Shown here: positions 27,130-36,251 of the stretch, piece by piece | Numbering within the stretch: the first letter of the stretch is position 1 | Layout of the letters: the number at the start of each line of letters is the position of its first letter | NCBI GenBank assembly: GCA_017937095.1 | Contig: JAGBEG010000022.1 | Span: forward strand, 1 to 64,000 | Reading direction: 5' to 3' | From: Roseburia sp. | GTDB taxonomy: Bacteria; Bacillota; Clostridia; Lachnospirales; Lachnospiraceae | Length of the DNA stretch: 64,000 nt | Program-made: the position numbers and the translations under genes | The notes under the pieces: generated by a model | Databases searched by the model: none | Seen by the model: the letters and a program-made list of their open reading frames with translations, nothing else | What the model was told of the DNA's origin: nothing

Positions 27130-28132
27130 TTATGGTCTTCGGCACTTTAAATCCGCCGTCTTTCTTTACCGGGGCATTGGCAAGCGTATCCGCGCTGCCG
27201 TCTCCATGTGTCACAACGTCCTCGCGGAACACATTGTTGACCGGAAATACATGGGACATCGGTTCTACGCCCTCTGTGTCCAGTTCGTTCAGCTTGTCGA
27301 TATAGTCGAGCATCTCGCCCATATCCTTCTTCGCGCGCTCTTTTTCCTCAGCGTTTAATTCGAGTTTTGCGAGAATGCCGACATATTCGATGGTCTCATC
27401 CGAAATGACATTTTTCGGCGTGCGGGTATCTGCCGCCGGTTCCTGTGCCGCAGACACGCCGTCTGCTGCTCCGCTGCCTGATCCTTCGGATAAGCCGCCT
27501 TCTGCCGCTCCGCCATTCTGTACTACAGGCGCCGCATTTCCTGCCAATCGCGCGTCCGCTGCTGCATCTTTTGCCGTCTGTGCCTCTGTCACGCCCTTGA
27601 CATAGCCGTACAGCGCTATGTCACAGATTCCGGTAGTGTTATAGCCTGCCTGAATGCGGGTTCCCTCGTAGTGCAATCCGCATTTTTGCATCACCGCACC
27701 GGAATGCGGATTTCTGGTATCGTGTGCTGCCTCAATACGTCTTGCGCCGACCTCATCCAGCAGATATTTCATGACTGCCGCAAGCGCTTCGGAGGTAATT
27801 CCCTGGTGCCAGTATGCCCTGCCGATGCAATAGCCGATTTCAAATGACTCCGTCTTCTCGTTGGAATTTACAACACTGATGTTCCCGATCGGCTCGTCAT
27901 TTTCCTTCTTCGCAATGCACCACTGATATTGATTCTCATTATCATAGCAAGAAATCCAATCCGAAAGTACGCTCTTTGTCACCTCGACGCTCTCATGCGC
28001 CGGCCACGTAAGATATTTTGTCACCTCTGAATCATTCGCCCAGTTCTGATACATCTTATCGGCATCCTCCAAGACAAATCGTCTCAGCACCAGACGCTCC
28101 GTTTCTATGTTCCTCGTTCCCAAATGCTTCAC
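27125..28132 (-). CDS. gatC: GNAT acetyltransferase fused to amidotransferase subunit GatC
   Basis: 335 residues with two domains. Residues 1-178 are a RimJ/RimL-type [48 protein letters not shown] (acetyl-CoA loop) and [13 protein letters not shown]. Residues about 180-243 form an Ala/Gly-rich linker. Residues 245-335 are Gat[45 protein letters not shown]. No separate gatC gene is seen in the operon, so this must supply the GatC subunit. The substrate of the acetyltransferase is unknown. The start overlaps the NUDIX stop by four bases. Confidence 0.9.
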   Translation of the reverse strand: MKHLGTRNIETERLVLRRFVLEDADKMYQNWANDSEVTKYLTWPAHESVEVTKSVLSDWISCYDNENQYQWCIAKKENDEPIGNISVVNSNEKTESFEIGYCIGRAYWHQGITSEALAAVMKYLLDEVGARRIEAAHDTRNPHSGAVMQKCGLHYEGTRIQAGYNTTGICDIALYGYVKGVTEAQTAKDAAADARLAGNAAPVVQNGGAAEGGLSEGSGSGAADGVSAAQEPAADTRTPKNVISDETIEYVGILAKLELNAEEKERAKKDMGEMLDYIDKLNELDTEGVEPMSHVFPVNNVFREDVVTHGDGSADTLANAPVKKDGGFKVPKTIM

Positions 28133-28725
28133 TGTCGTTCTCCTTTTCCTGCTTCTATTTTCCGGCTGCCGCCGCCAAGCTTCTCATTCAGCTTCCGGTA
28201 AATCCGCTCGATCATCCATGGCTCGGTACATGCGTCAAGCGCGTCCCCGAACGAAAACCACCGCACGCCGCTGTTCTCATCCGGCTTTACCCGGAGCACT
28301 TCCGCCTCATCCGCCTCCAGAAGATAGGTCACATTCAGATGCAGATGTGACGGAACATACACGCCCCTTTTCTCGTGCCCATCCACCGTCAGAATCTCTA
28401 GCGAAAAGATCTCCTCACTGACTGCCCGGATGTCGGTGACTCCCGTCTCCTCCATCGCCTCGCGCTTCGCCACAGCAAGCAGATCGCGGTCGCCGTCCGC
28501 ATGTCCGCCCGTCCACGACCAGGAGTGATAAATATTGTGGTAAATCATCAGCACCTTATCGTGTGTGCGGTTTAACAGCCATGCGGACGCCGTCATGTGC
28601 GCCACCTGATTTTCTCTCGTAAACAAATCCGGCTGTGTATCAAGCAGTGCGAGCATGATTGCTTTGTCGCGCTCCTCCTGCTCGTTGTAGGGCTGATAGG
28701 CTTCGATGCTCTTTTGAATATCCAT
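28129..28725 (-). CDS. NUDIX hydrolase
   Basis: 198 residues. NUDIX box [24 protein letters not shown]-like near residue 73 with the REAMEE metal-binding core intact; the first Glu of the consensus is Arg here. A leading segment [21 protein letters not shown] and [14 protein letters not shown] resemble housecleaning or IPP-isomerase-like NUDIX proteins. It is translationally coupled to the GNAT-GatC gene. Substrate unknown. Confidence 0.85.
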   Translation of the reverse strand: MDIQKSIEAYQPYNEQEERDKAIMLALLDTQPDLFTRENQVAHMTASAWLLNRTHDKVLMIYHNIYHSWSWTGGHADGDRDLLAVAKREAMEETGVTDIRAVSEEIFSLEILTVDGHEKRGVYVPSHLHLNVTYLLEADEAEVLRVKPDENSGVRWFSFGDALDACTEPWMIERIYRKLNEKLGGGSRKIEAGKGERQ

Positions 28726-28750
28726 GAAAATATCTCCTATGGCTCTAATC

Positions 28751-28955
28751 GGCTCAAGGCGGCTCAGAGTCCCAGAGGGATTTAAGCCTTCTTATATTTC
28801 TTCATTCGTTTATGGCTCTAATCGGCTTAGAATCCCAACGCGACTTGAGCCTCTCTTTTTTTCCTTCTTTTACGGCTCAAGGCGGCTCAGAGTCCCAGAG
28901 GGATTTAAGCCTTCTTATATTTCTTCATTCGTTTATGGCTCTAATCGGCTTAAAT
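28751..28955. repeat. 123-bp tandem duplication with palindromic units overlapping the aspS end
   Basis: The stretch from 28751 to about 28830 recurs from 28874 with essentially no change, a period of 123 bp. Each copy holds a palindrome-prone unit (AGGGATTTAAGCC opposite GGCTCAGAGTCCC). The right-hand end overlaps the last codons of aspS (RDLSRLEP), and its downstream flank is copied too, so the duplication includes the aspS 3' end. Confidence 0.8.
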
Positions 28956-30264
28956 CCCTCGGGAATAATGTCGTCTCACGAACGTTGTCCTCGCCGACAA
29001 GCTTCATTGTAAGGCGCTCCAGACCGATGCCGAGTCCGCCGTGCGGCGGCATTCCGTGCTTAAATACAGCGAGATACTGCTCCATTCCTTCATCCGTCAT
29101 GCCGCGTTTTTCCATTTTTTCAAGCAGCATATTGTAATCGTGGATTCGCTGACCGCCCGTCGTAATCTCAAGTCCGTGATACAAAAGATCAAAGCTTAAG
29201 GTGTAGGTCGGGTCTGCCGGATCGTCCATCGCATAGAATGGACGCTTCTTAGACGGATAATGGGTCACAAATACGAAGTCCGCCCCGCATTCCTCTTTAA
29301 AATACTGACCGATCAGCGCTTCCTCCTCCGGCTCTAAGTCGTATGGGTTGCGAATCTGGCGGTTATACTTCTTTGCGACCTTCTGCTTTGCCTCATCGAA
29401 GCGTACCGTAGGAATTTTCTCCACGTTTGGAAGCGTGATGCCGAGAATCTTTAATTCCTTCGCATAATCGCGCGCCAGAAGCTTCATTGTATACTGCAAA
29501 AATCCGGTCTCCATTGCCATGATGTCCTCGAAACCGTCTATATAGCCCATCTCAAAGTCAAGACTGGTGTATTCGTTCAAATGACGCTTGGTGTTGTGCT
29601 TCTCCGCGCGGAACACAGGCGCAGTCTCGAATACGCGGTCAAACACACCGACCATCATCTGTTTATAAAACTGCGGGCTCTGCTGTAAGACTGCCGGTCT
29701 GTGGAAATATTCCAGACGGAATAAGTTCGCACCGCCCTCAGCGCTTTTCGCACCGATCTTCGGCGTATGAATCTCCGTAAATCCTTCCTGATACAGGAAA
29801 TCACGAAAGCCTCTGACAACGCCCTCCTGAATGCGGAACTTCGCGCGCTCTCTGATATTGCGCAGCGCAATCGCGCGGTTATCAAGGTTCGTCTCCAACG
29901 TCGTCGGCAGCTTCCACTTGGAAATTGCAAAGGGCATCGGCTCCGCCGGTTCGGATAAAATACGGATCGTATCGAGCCGGATCTCAAACCCATTGGGCGC
30001 GCGGTCTTCCGCCTTTACCGTGCCCTCCACTTCAACGGCGGCCGCCTCCTTTATATCCTTTAAATCGAATTTCGTCCTGCCCTCCTCAAATACACACTGG
30101 AGAAGCCCTTCTCTTTTGCGCAGGATGATGAATGCGACCTCACCCATATCGCGGATCGTGTGCACGGCTCCGTTTACCTTTACCTGCTTACCCTCGAAGT
30201 CCCCTGCGAGAAGCTCGCTGATTTCCATGGTGTCTTTCCTGTTTACTCCTGTCATAAATTCCAT
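28933..30264 (-). CDS. aspS: Archaeal-type, probably non-discriminating aspartyl-tRNA synthetase
   Basis: 443 residues from ATG 30264, preceded by AAAAGGAG with eight-base spacing. Short class IIb synthetase without the bacterial GAD insertion: OB fold (15-115), FTEIHTPKIGAKSAEGGANLF, QSPQFYKQMM, ETAPVFRAEKHNTKRHLNEYTSLDFEM and the C-terminal GGLGIGLERLTM with FPRDLSRLEP. Family knowledge: such enzymes often also charge tRNA(Asn) with Asp, which GatCAB then amidates; the operon context fits. Behind a T-box. Confidence 0.9.
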   Translation of the reverse strand: MEFMTGVNRKDTMEISELLAGDFEGKQVKVNGAVHTIRDMGEVAFIILRKREGLLQCVFEEGRTKFDLKDIKEAAAVEVEGTVKAEDRAPNGFEIRLDTIRILSEPAEPMPFAISKWKLPTTLETNLDNRAIALRNIRERAKFRIQEGVVRGFRDFLYQEGFTEIHTPKIGAKSAEGGANLFRLEYFHRPAVLQQSPQFYKQMMVGVFDRVFETAPVFRAEKHNTKRHLNEYTSLDFEMGYIDGFEDIMAMETGFLQYTMKLLARDYAKELKILGITLPNVEKIPTVRFDEAKQKVAKKYNRQIRNPYDLEPEEEALIGQYFKEECGADFVFVTHYPSKKRPFYAMDDPADPTYTLSFDLLYHGLEITTGGQRIHDYNMLLEKMEKRGMTDEGMEQYLAVFKHGMPPHGGLGIGLERLTMKLVGEDNVRETTLFPRDLSRLEP

Positions 30265-30310
30265 ATTGTACACTCCTTTTAAAATAATAAGGTGCGGGAC
30301 GGGAAATCCA

Positions 30311-30397
30311 AATGGCATTCTTACGAGCGTTGACTCGCAGCGATTTTTCTACGGCAAACCCGAATAGTGCTCTTACAAGTGTCAGGTCGCTGCGATT
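30311..30397. repeat. Imperfect 35-bp direct repeat in the aspS leader
   Basis: Copies at 30311-30345 and 30363-30397 share TTAC, AAG/GAG and the ending GC(A/T)GCGATT, about two thirds identical. They lie between the T-box terminator and the aspS ribosome site. The significance is unclear. Confidence 0.3.
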
Positions 30398-30404
30398 GGA
30401 AGAA

Positions 30405-30745
30405 CTCAAAAAGCCCCAGGAAAACATTTCTGTCTTCCTGGGGCGAGATATTCTTCTACAGTCTTCTGCTTATGATCCCGCGGTACCACCCGCTTTGAAA
30501 AATGATTCTGAGAAATCACTTTTCCACTCTATGTGCTTAACGCGCACTCACGTACTGACCTACTTTGCTTCTGTCCCTTGGAATGCTTCCGCTTCCATGA
30601 TGCGACAGCCGTCTGTTCAACCAGTCTGCTCCAGAGTGTTCCCGTTATCTCCTCTTCCAAACAGCGCTCTCAGTCGGTGACGCTGTATTCCTGTCGACGT
30701 CTGAAGATAAGAGTCTCCTTCATCGCTTTTAACACTTTAACAAAT
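30405..30745 (-). promoter_or_regulatory. T-box riboswitch controlling the aspS-gatCAB operon
   Basis: Minus-strand leader with the stem I opening AGCGATGAAGGAGA near 30715, an apical stem ACAGCG/CGCTGT, the T-box antiterminator core GCGGGTGGTACCGCGGG at 30477-30493, and a terminator with arms GCCCCAGGA/TTCCTGGGGC followed by five T (30408-30444). It reads uncharged tRNA to switch on the operon. The specifier codon (Asn AAC or Asp GAC expected) could not be fixed by eye. Confidence 0.92.
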
Positions 30746-30829
30746 TAATGCTGTAACATTTATACCACATGCTTTTTCCGATTGCAAGATATTTTTTGAA
30801 AAAATACAAGTTTTTCAAGAGGAAATTTT

Positions 30830-31378
30830 TCACAGTCTTCTGCCCATGATGATTTCATCACAGTAGGTTCCGTCCTTTAGGCGGTATGCATTGCGGATTG
30901 CACCCCATTTCTCAAAGCCCAATTTCCGGTACAATGCCCTTGCTCGCTCATTGTCGGAATAAACGCCAAGCTCCATCTGTTCGCAGCCCATATTCCGCGC
31001 CGCAGCAAGAGCTTCCTCTATCAATATCGTTCCTAATCCCGCATTCCAATATTCCTGCTCGATTGAAATTCCAAACTGCGCGCGGTGCTGCATCTTACTA
31101 TGGGGCGATACCCGGTTCACTCCGATACTGCCGATTAGCTTGTCGTTTATCCATGCCGCAAGCAGCATCCGGTCGTCGCACTCTAACGCTTCGCGGATAA
31201 TCTGTGCCTGACGCTCCGGCGGTGTTACGACCTCTTCCTCGTATCGAGCAAGAAAATGTGTTTCTCCCGCCACACGGCGCAAATGCGCGATATACGTTTC
31301 TGCTTCACTCTCCCTGGGGTTGCGCAGCGTACACTCTGTTCCGTTTTTCAAAAGGACTGTTTTCTCATTGTAATACAT
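30830..31378 (-). CDS. GNAT family N-acetyltransferase
   Basis: 182 residues: LKNGTECTLRNPRESEAETYIAHL opening, FGISIEQEYWNAGLGTILIEEAL with the acetyl-CoA loop (consensus QxxGxG is N-A-G-L-G here), and ARALYRKLGFEKWG. Substrate unknown. Stands alone upstream of the T-box operon, facing the same way. Confidence 0.85.
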   Translation of the reverse strand: MYYNEKTVLLKNGTECTLRNPRESEAETYIAHLRRVAGETHFLARYEEEVVTPPERQAQIIREALECDDRMLLAAWINDKLIGSIGVNRVSPHSKMQHRAQFGISIEQEYWNAGLGTILIEEALAAARNMGCEQMELGVYSDNERARALYRKLGFEKWGAIRNAYRLKDGTYCDEIIMGRRL

Positions 31379-31461
31379 TGCCGTTCCTTTCTCTGCGCTT
31401 GCGTTTTATCTGCCATCTGCTGTTCTTATATTTTTTATTGATTTTGCAGGCGAAAAATGCC

Positions 31462-31684
31462 TTATAATTTCCCATAGATGATGTTTCTATCAGGGTCATA
31501 AAAACTCATATTAGTAGCTCCCCAAGGACGTTGCACAGGCTTTTCAATTATTTCCGCTCCCATCTCAAGCAGCTTCTGATATTCTGCCGCAATGTCTTCC
31601 ACCGTAAATGCCAGACTGATTCTTATAAAAATTTGCAAGTGCTACCACATCGTTTGTGTTTAAACTTACTTCGCCAATTCTCAC
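31462..31684 (-). pseudogene. VOC (glyoxalase-like) protein, internally deleted
   Basis: A GTG start at 31684 after GAGAGGTG encodes RIGEVSLNTNDVVALANFYK. The frame then shifts and jumps to SLAFTVEDIAAEYQKLLEMG, ending in SFYDPDRNIIYGKL. The middle of a normal 120-residue VOC protein (the beta strands with the first metal ligands) is missing. Clearly non-functional. Confidence 0.75.
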
Positions 31685-31762
31685 AGCTTCACCTCTCAAA
31701 TATCGACTTGTCGATTTCTTCGAATACATTTTACAATCCAATTGTCTTTCCAGCAGCCGCTT

Positions 31763-32236
31763 CTAATATCCAAGCTTCTCAAGCAGCGCTTCACAACCTG
31801 CCGTAATCTGCTCATAGGTCACGTCAAATTTACGCGTATACCAAGGGTCGTCGATATCTCCCGGACGATTGGTAAAGTCGAGCAGGCGGCAGATTTTATT
31901 CTCCGGGTCATCCCCAAATTCCCGCATCATATTGCGGATGTTGAAATTCTCCATAGCAATCAGGTAATCGTATTCCGCGTAATCGCTGCGGCGGATGCGG
32001 CGCGCTGTCTTTGCCGCCACCTCCGCACGCAGGCGATCCGTTCCGATGCCATGGCAGGCGAGTTCTGCCTTTGCGGGCGGGTAGATGCCGTTTCCGATTT
32101 CTTCGTTGCTGGTAGCAGCGGAGGCGATGGAAAAGTCCGCGGCGATGCCGCGGCGGGTGGTCATGTCTTTTAAGATAAATTCTGCCATGGGTGAACGGCA
32201 GATGTTGCCTAAGCAGACGAATAGTATTTTTATCAT
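31763..32236 (-). CDS. Low-molecular-weight protein-tyrosine phosphatase
   Basis: About 157 residues from ATG 32236 after GGAGTTATGAGAAC; the longer upstream frame runs through the integrase att-like region and is not credible. P-loop FVCLGNICRSPMAEF near residue 6 with the nucleophilic Cys, and the general-acid motif DDPWYTRKFD near 130. Arsenate-reductase-like fold; may act on protein phosphotyrosine. Last core gene before the mobile block. Confidence 0.88.
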   Translation of the reverse strand: MIKILFVCLGNICRSPMAEFILKDMTTRRGIAADFSIASAATSNEEIGNGIYPPAKAELACHGIGTDRLRAEVAAKTARRIRRSDYAEYDYLIAMENFNIRNMMREFGDDPENKICRLLDFTNRPGDIDDPWYTRKFDVTYEQITAGCEALLEKLGY

Positions 32237-32348
32237 GTTCTCATAACTCCTCATATCTTTGTTTTTCCTTGTATTTAAAGAATTTTTACAACTTTGATTT
32301 TTCTTGCAGTTCATGTATCTTTTTATAAATTCACATATTTTCATGGGC

Positions 32349-32361
32349 AAAAGTTGTAAAA
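32349..32361. repeat. Left copy of 13-bp direct repeat (att candidate)
   Basis: AAAAGTTGTAAAA here recurs at 41357-41369. The same core, AGTTGTAAA, also appears in direct and inverted orientation at about 32284, 32363, 32384 and 32392, which looks like integrase arm-binding sites next to the integrase 3' end. Confidence 0.4.
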
Positions 32362-32399
32362 TAAGTTGTAAAACCACATCTATTTTACAACTTTACAAC

Positions 32400-33573
32400 T
32401 CATTGATTACATACCTCTTTCATCTCTTTTTGAATATCATCAAAATCTAAATGTGTGTAGGTATTTAATGTAACCCCTATATCAGAATGCCCCATTATCT
32501 TCTGCAAAGTCTTAGGATTCATTCCAGACTTTGCCATGTTAGAACAAAAAGTGTGTCAGCATACATGAGGTGTAATCTTTGGTAATTCTTCTTTGTAAAT
32601 CTTGTTGTACTTTTCACATATATGCTGGAAATACTTTTCCCAATGGAGGGCAACCATTGGCATTTCATTTTTATCAAGATACAAGAAACCCGTTTTTCCA
32701 TCTATCATAGGCTCTATCTTCGGTTTCTTACGATTGTGAATGATTTTACGGAAACATTCTTTTACTTCATCCGTCATGGGTACTAATCTTGTACCACTGT
32801 CCGTTTTCGTATCTTCTATAATGTATTCCATATTTCTTTTTCTCTGTAATTGATGATTGCCATTGATAACTCCCTTATCTAAATCTATATCTGCTATCGT
32901 CAATCCTACAAATTCAGAAATCCGAAGTCCAGTCTTAAACAGAATAAAAATGCTTATCGTTTTTCACAAATTCCAAAAATACTCTTTCCTGCTTTCGTGT
33001 GATAGCTTCTCTTGTTACGCTGTCATTGCCAACTACGGTTGCAAGTTGAAATTCAAAAGGATTTTTTCGTATCAAATCATCATCAACTGCCATCTGAAAA
33101 GCTGGTCTTACTACGCCCCTTACAGTATGTATGGTACTGTAGCCTCTACCGTCAGCCTGTAATTTTATCAGCCAAGCTTTCGCGTCAGATAATTTTACCT
33201 TATCAATTCGTTTCTGTCCAAACGCTTCTTTTTCAATGATGTTGATTACGAAATTGTAATTTGCTTCTGTATTCTGCCTTACACCTGTTTTCTGTGAAAT
33301 GTATTTCTTTACAAGTTCCAACACCGTCATATCTCCACCAAAAGAATCAATATTATCTTCCAAATCCTTATGAATCTGTTTTACTTTATCCCTCAATGGA
33401 ATATCATCTTTTGCTCCTTGCGGAACGGTATCGGTCTTGACCAACTTCCAGCTATACACATATTTTACATTGCCGGCATTATCCACATATTTATACATAT
33501 AACGTCCGTCTTTACGTTGGCTCTCTCCATTGCGTAAAATACGGTTTTTATTATCCCGTCTTTTCTCGCTTAT
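32400..33573 (-). pseudogene. int: Tn916-type tyrosine integrase, triply damaged
   Basis: The frame reads like Tn916 Int: SEKRRDNKNRILRNGESQRKDGRY opening, GLRISEFVGLTIADIDL, ITPHV-HTFCSNMAKSGMNPKTLQ and MGHSDIGVTLNTYTHLD. Three lesions are seen. The start is ATA (33571-33573) behind an intact AAAGGAG. A small deletion near 32940 shifts the frame between KHF and ILFKTG. An in-frame TGA at 32556-32558 replaces the Arg of the catalytic HxxR box. It cannot make an active recombinase. Confidence 0.9.
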
Positions 33574-33648
33574 CTTCGCTCCTTTCCACTTTTGAAAGAG
33601 CCCCGATATGACTTATCCCAATAATATCACATTCAAGGCTCTTTTGCA

Positions 33649-33855
33649 CTAAACAGTATTTATTTCATCTATGAACTTTTCAAACTGTTTTTTCTTAATC
33701 AACAGGCGGTTTCTGTTCATAATGTACCAGTCGGCGTGTCGGTTCTGTTCTGCCAGCCAGCAGATTTTATTCTGACCGAGCGTGAAATATTTTGACGCTT
33801 CTTCTACCGTCATGGTGTATTTCTCCCATACGGGAATATCTATCTTACTACTCAA
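33649..33855 (-). CDS. xis: Excisionase, Tn916 Xis-like
   Basis: About 68 residues. I prefer the TTG at 33855 (AGGGGG eight bases upstream); a GTG at 33864 is the alternative. [26 protein letters not shown] and [16 protein letters not shown] match the Tn916 Xis pattern, a winged-helix DNA-bending protein. Appears intact although its integrase is dead. Confidence 0.85.
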   Translation of the reverse strand: MSSKIDIPVWEKYTMTVEEASKYFTLGQNKICWLAEQNRHADWYIMNRNRLLIKKKQFEKFIDEINTV

Positions 33856-33867
33856 TCCGTACACCCC

Positions 33868-34917
33868 CTAACGCCTTGTATCATACAGGATAAAGGGTAT
33901 GAGTTCCTCTCTGCCTATCCTCTGCAAGTGTGCAGTCATCTTTCCGGCAAGAGAAGGACTGTAACTGACTTTTTCCAGCATAGTGTCTACACTCTCCAAA
34001 TCCCCCAATGCGTTATTTTTCTCCAAGTAATAAAATCCCTTGACCGCCGACAATACCCCGCCCTCTTTGAGCCATTGCTGTGTTTCCATGAGCGTATTAT
34101 GTATCTGTGGGATATGCAGTTTCAAAGGCTCTACATTCCCAAGAAAACGCTCCCAGAATCGACAGGTTTTCCATCGGCTACGGTTGCTCTCTTTCACGTT
34201 CGGAACAACAAAACGGAGATTGGAAGATAGCAGATTGAAAGCAAGCTTTCCTAAATCCAGCGGATTGTCTTTCAAAAGCATGGCGAACGCATGAGCCTGT
34301 TTTTCTCTCAACTGGATTTCCGTTCGTTTCCAGCTCCCGATTTCTTCCAGCATTCGGTTATATTTTGTGCTGACTTCTCTGTCCTTATCGTAAATGCGGA
34401 ACGATATATCCGATTTTCCAGCACCGGTATAAAGAGTGCCAGCCCAATCCTCATGGGGATATTTGCTCTCATTATTCCTACAGTATTCACTGCTGGATAT
34501 ATATTCTTCCTTTTCGCATTTCTTCTTTAACTGCTGTGGTGTAAAGAACGGAACCTCGTTTCTGTCATCAATGGCAATATCCAGCCTTGTAAAATGAAAT
34601 TCTGTACCAAACCAGCGTTCGCACTGTCTGAACAGTTCCCCAAAGGTATGCCCTCTGTTATCAAGGATTCGGAAAATATCATCACACCCTCTGCCCGTCA
34701 TAACGAGATAACAGCCTGTTCCCTGTGGGTTGTCCTCTGTCTTTTCTGCATTGCCCGACAGATAAATATCTCCAATCTGCCAACAGGTTTGATACGTCTT
34801 AAATGCGACTTTCTTAGGGTAAGTGATAAAAATATCGGGCGGAAGTTCCAAAACGTGCCTTATAACGTCCTCCGCCTTTGCACTGTCAAATACAATGCTG
34901 ATGTAATCAATCTTGAC
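33868..34917 (-). pseudogene. mobT: MobT relaxase (Rep_trans family), 5'-truncated
   Basis: About 350 codons open: KIDYISIVFDSAKAEDVIRH, GTGCYLVMTGRGCDD, WFGTEFHFTRLDIAIDDRNEVPFF, RIYDKDREV, SWKRTEIQLREKQAHAFA and TCRFWERFLG. This is the rolling-circle relaxase of Tn916-type elements. No start codon precedes the KIDYIS segment before an in-frame stop at 34927, and the usual N-terminal region is missing, so it is probably truncated. A TTG at 34851 could give a shorter product. Confidence 0.75.
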
Positions 34918-35035
34918 GGTTAAATTTTATCTTTTTGCGATACTACATTTCTCCTTTCGTTTGTTAAATTTCTGTGCAGTGGGGAAACAGCCTTTTCCCC
35001 TTGATTTATCGCAGTTTTGTGATGCTGTGACAGAT

Positions 35036-35091
35036 ATACGCAGGGCAGTGTTACATATACGCCCTGCAAGCGGAACGCCTGAAGGCGTTCC
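35036..35091. other. oriT-like double hairpin
   Basis: Hairpin GCAGGGC/GCCCTGC at 35040-35067, with TATACGC repeated directly on both sides, then hairpin GGAACGCC-TGAA-GGCGTTCC at 35072-35091. In Tn916-type elements the transfer origin lies beside the relaxase gene, as here. The rest of 34930-35320 holds no recognisable gene. Confidence 0.35.
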
Positions 35092-35321
35092 TATCCAAAA
35101 CCGTCTGTCTGTCCGCAACACGTTTGGGGAACGTGCCCCGTCCAGCCAGCCGATTTTGGAAACCACGATTTTCAGTCCGACAGTCCATATGTATTCATAC
35201 TGTCAAAGTGAAAACATCTTCTCTAAATGCTTACTCAAGCCTGTGATTCACCTTATTGTGCTTAATCACTCTATCCGATAGTATAATAACGCTGTCATGG
35301 TTACTTTTCAAGATATTTTTC

Positions 35322-35350
35322 TTGACTTTTCGAGCTAAATTAAGCATAAT
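35322..35350 (+). promoter_or_regulatory. Promoter of the Xre regulator gene
   Basis: TTGACT (35322-35327), 17-bp spacer, CATAAT (35345-35350), 36 bases before the start. Confidence 0.6.
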
Positions 35351-35385
35351 AGGTTTATAATTTGATTGAAAGGAGAAGTTATGCC

Positions 35386-36024
35386 ATGAATTATAAGCAT
35401 TTGGGAGAAAATATACAGACAGTGAGAAAGCTGAAAAAAATGAAACAGCAGGAACTTGCGGACGCTGTGGGAATCAATATGCAGAGCCTTTCCAAGATTG
35501 AAAGGGGCGTAAATTACCCGACCTTTGAAACGCTGGAAAAAATAATGGAAGTGCTGGGGGTTGCCCCAAATGAACTGTTATCGGGAGAATGGAAGAATAC
35601 TTCTCCAATGGAAAAGAACATCATGCAGTTTTTGAAAGAGGAAGAAAGGCTGAATGTGGAGCTGGCACATGGGCAGTACGATAACTTCTTTGACAGCGAG
35701 GAAGAATGGAAAGCCTGCGAACTGGAAAAATTGCGTGAATATATTATGGAATACATCAATGCAGAGGAAAGAAAAGCGTCTGACCTGTACCCGTTGAAAA
35801 AAATGATTGAATATTTCAAATTTCAAAAACTGATACGACGCTATGATGATTTATACAGTGTCGATATGTTCGTGGAAAATTTGGAGGGGAATAAACACAT
35901 GAATCCCTATACAGACTTTGACGAGGGAGAAGTTATCATCAATACCCACGTGGACGAGGACAGGGAGATTTTATCGAAAGCGCCGACCATCAAGGGATTT
36001 GAAGATTCAGACCGGATTGAATAG
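35386..36024 (+). CDS. Xre-family transcriptional regulator of the mobile element
   Basis: About 212 residues from ATG 35386 with AAAGGAG ten bases upstream. N-terminal helix-turn-helix (LGENIQTVRKLKKMKQQELADAVGINMQSLSKIERGVNYP, residues 4-60), followed by a charged, helical C-terminal part. Divergent from the transfer genes, as expected for an element regulator. No sign of damage. Confidence 0.8.
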   Translation: MNYKHLGENIQTVRKLKKMKQQELADAVGINMQSLSKIERGVNYPTFETLEKIMEVLGVAPNELLSGEWKNTSPMEKNIMQFLKEEERLNVELAHGQYDNFFDSEEEWKACELEKLREYIMEYINAEERKASDLYPLKKMIEYFKFQKLIRRYDDLYSVDMFVENLEGNKHMNPYTDFDEGEVIINTHVDEDREILSKAPTIKGFEDSDRIE

Positions 36025-36039
36025 TCTTTCTCCTCTTTG

Positions 36040-36250
36040 TGGAAGATACAATACAGCAAGTCGCCCCACCCGTAAAACGGGTGGCTCGGAACGCAGGCTC
36101 TAAGCACGCCCTACTTGGCTGCGCCTCAAAACGCTAGCTTTCTCTTTTATGCTATCGGAAGTCTGTTACACATCCATCCCATGGTTCCGTTCAAGCCACA
36201 TCGCTATTGACTCGTCGCTGCCCCCTAAAGGGGCGTTCGTACTACCTAGC
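36040..36250 (-). other. Structured 3' end of an IS200-like element
   Basis: Follows the tnpA remnant on the minus strand. Contains hairpin CCACCCGT-AAA-ACGGGTGG (36066-36084) and CCCCTTTAGGGG (36220-36234), no open frame, and a composition unlike its A+T-rich surroundings. IS200/IS605 elements end in hairpins recognised by TnpA; this probably includes that end. A longer non-coding RNA is possible but unproven. Confidence 0.45.
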
Positions 36251-36251
36251 T

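Noticed and set aside
28751-28955. Possible CRISPR array (repeats with spacers of about 22-25 bases)
   Set aside because: The spacers are themselves duplicated, units are imperfect and inverted, and one unit overlaps a coding end. No cas genes are present.
28724-29137. Plus-strand open frame with repeated GSRRLRVPEGFKP-like segments
   Set aside because: It is the reverse reading of the 123-bp repeat and the aspS 3' end; there is no family or credible gene context.
32237-32377. N-terminal extension of the tyrosine phosphatase
   Set aside because: It runs through the integrase-proximal repeats, while ATG 32236 starts exactly at the family N-terminus.
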